Below, piece after piece: positions 60,052 through 64,000 of a DNA stretch of 64,000 nt. The position numbers and the translations under genes were made by a program. This DNA is from Sphingobacterium humi (GTDB lineage: Bacteria > Bacteroidota > Bacteroidia > Sphingobacteriales > Sphingobacteriaceae): assembly GCF_009768885.1 (NCBI RefSeq), contig NZ_WSQA01000004.1, positions 124,001-188,000 on the forward strand. The letters run 5' to 3'. How positions within the stretch are numbered: the first letter of the stretch is position 1; every line of letters starts with the position of its first letter. The notes below the pieces were generated by a model. The model had not been told where the DNA came from, searched no databases, and was given only the letters and a program-made list of their open reading frames with translations.

Positions 60052-62931
60052 ATGCAGCAGGGAATCACTTCATTGCCATACCGATTAGTTTATTCTTTAG
60101 GACGTCACCCTTACCTAGGCTATCTTATTGAGCCTCACATTGTCCATTTAAATCAAAACGGCTCTTATTCCCTATCCTACAAGCGAGTATTTAGTAATAC
60201 CGTTGATGAATTTGCCCCGGCTTTGGATGATTTGGACTATGAACTAATCAAGCTGCTGGATGAAATCGAGCAAACGCATATCATTAAGCGCTTTCATAAG
60301 AAACCTATCCGACCGGCCGATTATTTCAGTAAGGTATTCGATGCGAAGATTTACGATTATGTACGCCCAAAAATAGAACAACGCATGCTGACCTTCCTGA
60401 ATAAGGTGGGCGACAAGCCTCTGTTCATGATGAGTAAGGATGGCTACCCCGCAGAACAAGAACTGCATATTGCCCCTTCCAAAACCTCCATTCTCTTTCA
60501 CTTCCGCCGAAACGAAACCGAAACGCGATATTTCCCTACCCTGAAATACGAAGGGCACCGTATGGAGTTTATGTATAAGGATGCTGAAGTTATCGTGAAT
60601 CAACAAGCTTGGCTCCTGCTGGATAATGTGCTTTATCATTTCGATGAAGAGCTGGAAGGCAAGAAATTAAGCCCGTTTTTAAATAAACGCTACATATCCA
60701 TTCTGCGCAATACCGAGAAAAAATACTTTGAAACCTTCGTTACCGGCTTAATAGAAAAGCACCATGTGTATGCTGAGGGCCTTGATATCATCAATTACCG
60801 GGAACAGGCCAGTCCGGAGTTGCGCATAATATACAGCCCCGATGGGGAGGCACAACTTCAACTCTATTTTCAGTATGGCGATTATAGTTTCCCTGCTGGC
60901 GGACAACAGGCGGTAACCGTAAAATATGTATATAATGAGGATGGGGATGTCCATCAATTCTACCGCATAAAACGCGCCAGCCAATGGGAGGAGAAAAAAG
61001 AAGTGCACCTGCAAAGCTTAGGTTTGAAGAAGGCAGATGCCCTGTTCAGCACCTTTGTGCCCAAAGAAAACGCCATGGGCTTTCGCCCCTCGGCCATTGA
61101 ATGGGTAAACGAGCACCTGGCCGAACTGGAAACCCAAGGCTTTCACATTACCCAAAGCCATAAGGATAAAAAATTCCTGATCGGCAAAACCAGCATTACC
61201 CTGGAAATTGCCGAACAGAACGACTGGTTTGATGTTAAAGCCATCGTGCGCTTTGGCCCCTACGAGTTCCCATTCACTGCACTGCGCCAACACATCATCC
61301 ATAAGCAACAAGAATTTGAACTGCCCAATGGCGAAATCGCCATTATTCCGCAGGAATGGTTCTCGCAATACGAGCATTTATTTCAATTCTCTTCCAAGAA
61401 GGATGAAATCCGTCTGAGCAAGTTGCACATCGGCTTATTGAACGATGTAAGCGAACATACCTCCTTAACCATTCAGCGCAAACTGAATAAACTGGGCGAG
61501 TTTGACGAAATTCAAGAGATTGCCCCTCCCGATAAGTTTAAAGGCTCTTTGCGCCCTTATCAGCAGGCCGGTTACAACTGGTTTCACTTTTTGCAACAAT
61601 ACCGCTTTGGTGGCTTGTTGGCCGATGATATGGGTTTAGGAAAGACGGTGCAAACTCTGGCCCTGTTGCAAGAGCAAAAGGAATCTTTAGGACCACAGGA
61701 CGCGAAAACCTCGCTTCTGATTGTGCCGACTTCCTTAATCTTCAACTGGCAAAAGGAAGCCGAAAAGTTCGTTCCCAATCTGCGTGTACACCTGCATACC
61801 GGCGGAAACCGCAGCAAGGATAATTTTGCGTTCAGCCACTTCGACCTGGTGATTACCACCTATGGTATCGCCCGGATTGATGACGAGCTGCTATCTTCCT
61901 ATTTCTTCAATTACATTATTTTGGACGAGAGCCAGAACATCAAAAACCCGCGTTCCAAATCGTTTAGCGCCATCAAACAGCTGAAAAGCAAGCATAAACT
62001 GGCCTTAAGTGGTACGCCTATTGAGAACAGCGTGGCCGATATCTGGTCGCAAATGCACTTTGCCAATCCTGGCTTATTAGGTTCTTACACCTATTTCCAA
62101 AAGGAATTTGTGCAGACCATTGAAAAAAAGAAAGATGAAGAGAAGGCACGACGCCTGCAAGCGATCATCAAACCTTTCGTATTGCGACGTACAAAATCGC
62201 AGGTAGCCACGGAATTGCCGCCAAAATCCGAGCAGATTTTCTATTGCAGCATGTCGGAAGAGCAGTTGGAATACTACGAACGCATCAAATCTGAATACAG
62301 AAATGCCCTGCTCGACGGAGCCTTTAGCGGCAAAGCCTCCCAGATTGCCCTATTGCAAGGCCTTACCAAACTTCGCCAATTGGCCAACCACCCCCAAATG
62401 GTCGATAAAGACTACCATGGCGGCTCAGGCAAGTTCGATGCGGCTATTGAGCTGATGGAATCGATTATCAAAGAAGGCAATAAGCTGTTGATCTTTTCCC
62501 AATTTGTGAAACACCTGGAAATCTTCCGCAGTCATTTCGACCAGCATAAAATCCCTTACGCATACTTAGACGGATCGACCACAGACCGTGACCTCGCCGT
62601 GAAATCCTTTAAAGAACGGCAGGATATTCAAGTCTTTTTAATCTCTATTAAAGCCGGCGGAGTAGGTCTGAACCTGACCGAGGCCGATTATGTGTTTATT
62701 CTGGACCCATGGTGGAACCCAGCCGTAGAGCAACAAGCTATTGACCGCAGCCACCGTATTGGCCAGGTGAAAAACGTATTTATCTATAAATTCATCTCCA
62801 AAGACAGTATCGAAGAGAAGATATTGGCGCTGCAAGGCATGAAAAAATCCTTGGCCAGTTCTTTAATTACCACCGAAGAAAGCTTTGTGAAAGCCTTGAG
62901 TAAGGAAGACATCAGCGAATTGTTCAACTAA
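60052..62931 (+). CDS. SNF2-family DEAD/DEAH-box helicase-like ATPase
   Basis: DNA translocase-like protein of 959 residues. About 500 N-terminal residues are poorly recognisable and lack an obvious SWIM zinc finger. The SNF2 motor starts at SLRPYQQAGYNWFHFLQQYRFGGLLADDMGLGKTVQTL (Walker A about residues 524-532), with Walker B LDESQNIKNPRSK near 624, and the helicase C domain includes LDGSTTDRDLAVKSF, SIKAGGVGLNLTEADYVFILDPWWNPAVEQQAIDRSHRIGQ. Solo bacterial Swi2/Snf2 proteins (RapA- or HepA-like) have roles in transcription or repair; the exact one is unclear. Confidence 0.93.
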   Translation: MQQGITSLPYRLVYSLGRHPYLGYLIEPHIVHLNQNGSYSLSYKRVFSNTVDEFAPALDDLDYELIKLLDEIEQTHIIKRFHKKPIRPADYFSKVFDAKIYDYVRPKIEQRMLTFLNKVGDKPLFMMSKDGYPAEQELHIAPSKTSILFHFRRNETETRYFPTLKYEGHRMEFMYKDAEVIVNQQAWLLLDNVLYHFDEELEGKKLSPFLNKRYISILRNTEKKYFETFVTGLIEKHHVYAEGLDIINYREQASPELRIIYSPDGEAQLQLYFQYGDYSFPAGGQQAVTVKYVYNEDGDVHQFYRIKRASQWEEKKEVHLQSLGLKKADALFSTFVPKENAMGFRPSAIEWVNEHLAELETQGFHITQSHKDKKFLIGKTSITLEIAEQNDWFDVKAIVRFGPYEFPFTALRQHIIHKQQEFELPNGEIAIIPQEWFSQYEHLFQFSSKKDEIRLSKLHIGLLNDVSEHTSLTIQRKLNKLGEFDEIQEIAPPDKFKGSLRPYQQAGYNWFHFLQQYRFGGLLADDMGLGKTVQTLALLQEQKESLGPQDAKTSLLIVPTSLIFNWQKEAEKFVPNLRVHLHTGGNRSKDNFAFSHFDLVITTYGIARIDDELLSSYFFNYIILDESQNIKNPRSKSFSAIKQLKSKHKLALSGTPIENSVADIWSQMHFANPGLLGSYTYFQKEFVQTIEKKKDEEKARRLQAIIKPFVLRRTKSQVATELPPKSEQIFYCSMSEEQLEYYERIKSEYRNALLDGAFSGKASQIALLQGLTKLRQLANHPQMVDKDYHGGSGKFDAAIELMESIIKEGNKLLIFSQFVKHLEIFRSHFDQHKIPYAYLDGSTTDRDLAVKSFKERQDIQVFLISIKAGGVGLNLTEADYVFILDPWWNPAVEQQAIDRSHRIGQVKNVFIYKFISKDSIEEKILALQGMKKSLASSLITTEESFVKALSKEDISELFN

Positions 62932-63046
62932 GCGGCTCGTATTCATCAGCCGTAAGGCTAAACCTGCTATTTCATTTTTTACAGGCCCTGCTGAAGCAGA
63001 AGGGGCAAGCATGTATATAGCTTCCTCCGACCTCCGCTTTTCTAAA

Positions 63047-63105
63047 CCCTTTTTACTCCCCTTTCACTCCCCTTTCAAACCCGTATCAAGCCCCTTTGCA
63101 AAGGG
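63047..63105 (-). repeat. Dispersed 11-bp-period repeat element, copy 3 (inverted)
   Basis: Read on the minus strand: the palindromic head CCCTTTGCAAAGGG, whose final four G begin the first unit, then GGGGCTTGATA, CGGGTTTGAAA, GGGGAGTGAAA, GGGGAGTAAAA, AGGG. It is closest to copy 1, sharing even the GATACGGG junction. Confidence 0.87.
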
Positions 63106-63171
63106 AAATATAAAGGGTAAGAAATAGGTGAAAATAGCCCTTGAAAACAAAGGGAGTAAAAGCCATTAAAA

Positions 63172-63199
63172 AAGGCTCCCGAACAAATTCGGGAGCCTT
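63172..63199 (-). terminator. Terminator of the sugar-phosphate isomerase-like gene
   Basis: AAGGCTCCCGAA and TTCGGGAGCCTT form a perfect 12-bp stem with a 4-nt loop and A/T tracts on both strands; usable by either convergent transcript. Confidence 0.88.
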
Positions 63200-63220
63200 C
63201 CTATTTTTTATTTTCCTTGC

Positions 63221-64000
63221 TTAAAGGGCGTTTCTGAAGTTTTGGGCACTTTGCGTAACTTCCGGTAAGCTATTTTCCCAATTGTACTCATATTCTGCGG
63301 AGAACATGCCTTTAAATTTCTGGCGTTTCAATTCGGCCTGCACTTCTTTCAAACCCAATTTGCCGGTACCCCAAGGCACATCGTGCGCCTTTTTGTTACC
63401 AAATTCATTCAGGTCTTTAAAGTGTAGGTGGATAATTTTACCTTCCAATTTTTTCAGGCAAGTAATCGGGTCTAATCCAGAGCGCATCCAATGTCCCACG
63501 TCGGCCGTTGCGCCCATGCGTTTGCTGCGCCCTTTTAAGGCCTCAAGCACCACGTCCGGGTTCCAATAGCGCGATGGTGTAGGGTGGTTATGAATCCCTA
63601 CCAGCATATCATACTTATCGGCCAAGGTCGATACCACATCCAGCATGTTTTCTTCGGGCTCGCAGTTAATCACCTTTACGCCCATATCCTTAGCGAAGGC
63701 AAAAACCTTATCCCACTCTTCGGCGCTTTTTGCACCTACCACACCATAAGCATGCAGGGTAATCTTTTTATCTTTTAAGAGCTTTTTCACCAGTTCACGT
63801 CCTTCTTTGGAAAGTTCGTAGGTCATCTTCTCCTCGCTCCCTGCGCCAATTTTCTGACCCGGGAAAGCTTCCACAAAGCGAAGGCCGGCAGCATCAATCT
63901 TATCTAGTGCCTCGGCAAAGGTAAACAAGCGGAAGGTGTAGGCCTGTGCGCCCAACTTCCAGCCCAATTTCTCCTCCGGATAATTGGTTTGGTTTACGGT
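63221..64000 (-). CDS. Sugar phosphate isomerase/epimerase-like protein, 5' end beyond window
   Basis: TIM-barrel AP-endonuclease-2-fold protein. From the right edge the reading frame is open with 11 codons before the first candidate start (a TTG at 63967), so the N-terminus, probably with a signal peptide, is missing and no start should be placed here. Visible family segments are LGAQAYTFRLFTFAEALDKIDAAGLRFVEAF, GIHNHPTPSRYWNPD, ATADVGHWMRSGLDPI and HLHFKDLNEFG, with the metal-type His/Asp/Glu pattern. The substrate is unknown; Bacteroidota homologues are often secreted. Confidence 0.88.
   Translation of the reverse strand, partial: TVNQTNYPEEKLGWKLGAQAYTFRLFTFAEALDKIDAAGLRFVEAFPGQKIGAGSEEKMTYELSKEGRELVKKLLKDKKITLHAYGVVGAKSAEEWDKVFAFAKDMGVKVINCEPEENMLDVVSTLADKYDMLVGIHNHPTPSRYWNPDVVLEALKGRSKRMGATADVGHWMRSGLDPITCLKKLEGKIIHLHFKDLNEFGNKKAHDVPWGTGKLGLKEVQAELKRQKFKGMFSAEYEYNWENSLPEVTQSAQNFRNAL

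Larger units (their letters stand above)
62932..63220. other. Convergent intergenic region with repeat copy 3
   Basis: No gene. It holds the third, inverted copy of the GGGGAGTGAAA element (63047-63105) and the terminator of the minus-strand isomerase gene. Confidence 0.65.

Noticed and set aside
63221..63967. Start codon at 63967 for the isomerase-like gene
   Set aside because: The codon is TTG inside an open frame that continues to the window edge, so the true N-terminus is outside.
1..64000. Mobile elements, prophage, defence islands
   Set aside because: No transposase, integrase, phage structural gene, restriction enzyme or toxin-antitoxin pair is recognisable in any reading frame.

Overview
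The window is a stretch of Bacteroidota chromosome, most likely Sphingobacteriaceae (Sphingobacterium/Pedobacter-like). The signs are a SusC/RagA TonB-dependent receptor, many families largely restricted to Bacteroidota (DUF2480, DUF3108, DUF3109, DUF6427, CcmD-like), a fused HisB, a malic enzyme-phosphotransacetylase fusion, weak Shine-Dalgarno sequences, and repeated matches to the Bacteroidota -7 promoter box TAnnTTTG. There is no rRNA, transposase, integrase, phage gene or CRISPR array. Gene content is almost wholly housekeeping and collinear blocks are tightly packed.

Layout. 1-4143: the 5' part of a SusC-like receptor behind a ROK-family regulator, divergent from a NagX-like membrane acyltransferase, which suggests a hexosamine or chitin-type glycan locus. 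4187-6459: rpsO and a convergent Xaa-Pro aminopeptidase. 6588-12383: a PBP4-type D-Ala-D-Ala carboxypeptidase, maeB, ruvA, msrC and a membrane protein whose end overlaps a convergent WD40 gene. 12349-21660 (all minus strand): the WD40 gene, hisC-B-H-A-F-IE, and phoH-purC-STAS-rnz. 21917-24535: a SAM hydrolase-type protein converging on a beta-barrel protein and an LVIVD lipoprotein. 24898-34807: a coiled-coil protein, an ABC exporter, a YtxH-like protein, ccmB-ccmC-ccmD, a DUF6427 protein, an outer-membrane barrel, an LptC-like lipoprotein and a PpiD-like chaperone. 34872-41540: DUF2480, DUF3108, DUF3109, polyprenyl synthetase, TerC, a secreted C1 peptidase and a secreted thioredoxin. 41592-46585: prolyl oligopeptidase divergent from lpxH-SMR, then prfA and three identical tRNA-Asp genes. 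46586-49978: repeats, a small Fe-S protein, a DUF4870 protein and a sigma factor/membrane protease operon. 49999-64000: 1-Cys peroxiredoxin, acyl-CoA dehydrogenase, proBA, xth with a cyclophilin, a phosphatase, a Deg protease, dapF, a SNF2 helicase and the 3' part of a sugar-phosphate isomerase-like gene.

Envelope biology dominates the middle: cytochrome c maturation, LPS export and lipid A synthesis, outer-membrane folding, periplasmic proteolysis and isoprenoid synthesis. Histidine, proline, lysine/peptidoglycan and purine steps lie around it. Most transcription units end in clear stem-loop plus T-run terminators.

The least explained items are: a dispersed intergenic repeat with an 11-bp period present three times (24679, 46807 and, inverted, 63047); a second, unrelated 11-bp tandem array at 46621-46719; a sigma factor co-transcribed with a membrane protein that joins an anti-sigma-like cytoplasmic segment to a periplasmic trypsin-like protease; and a STAS protein lacking the phosphorylatable serine. 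No wholly new multi-gene system is evident. Start codons were moved downstream where a promoter box or family alignment demanded it.
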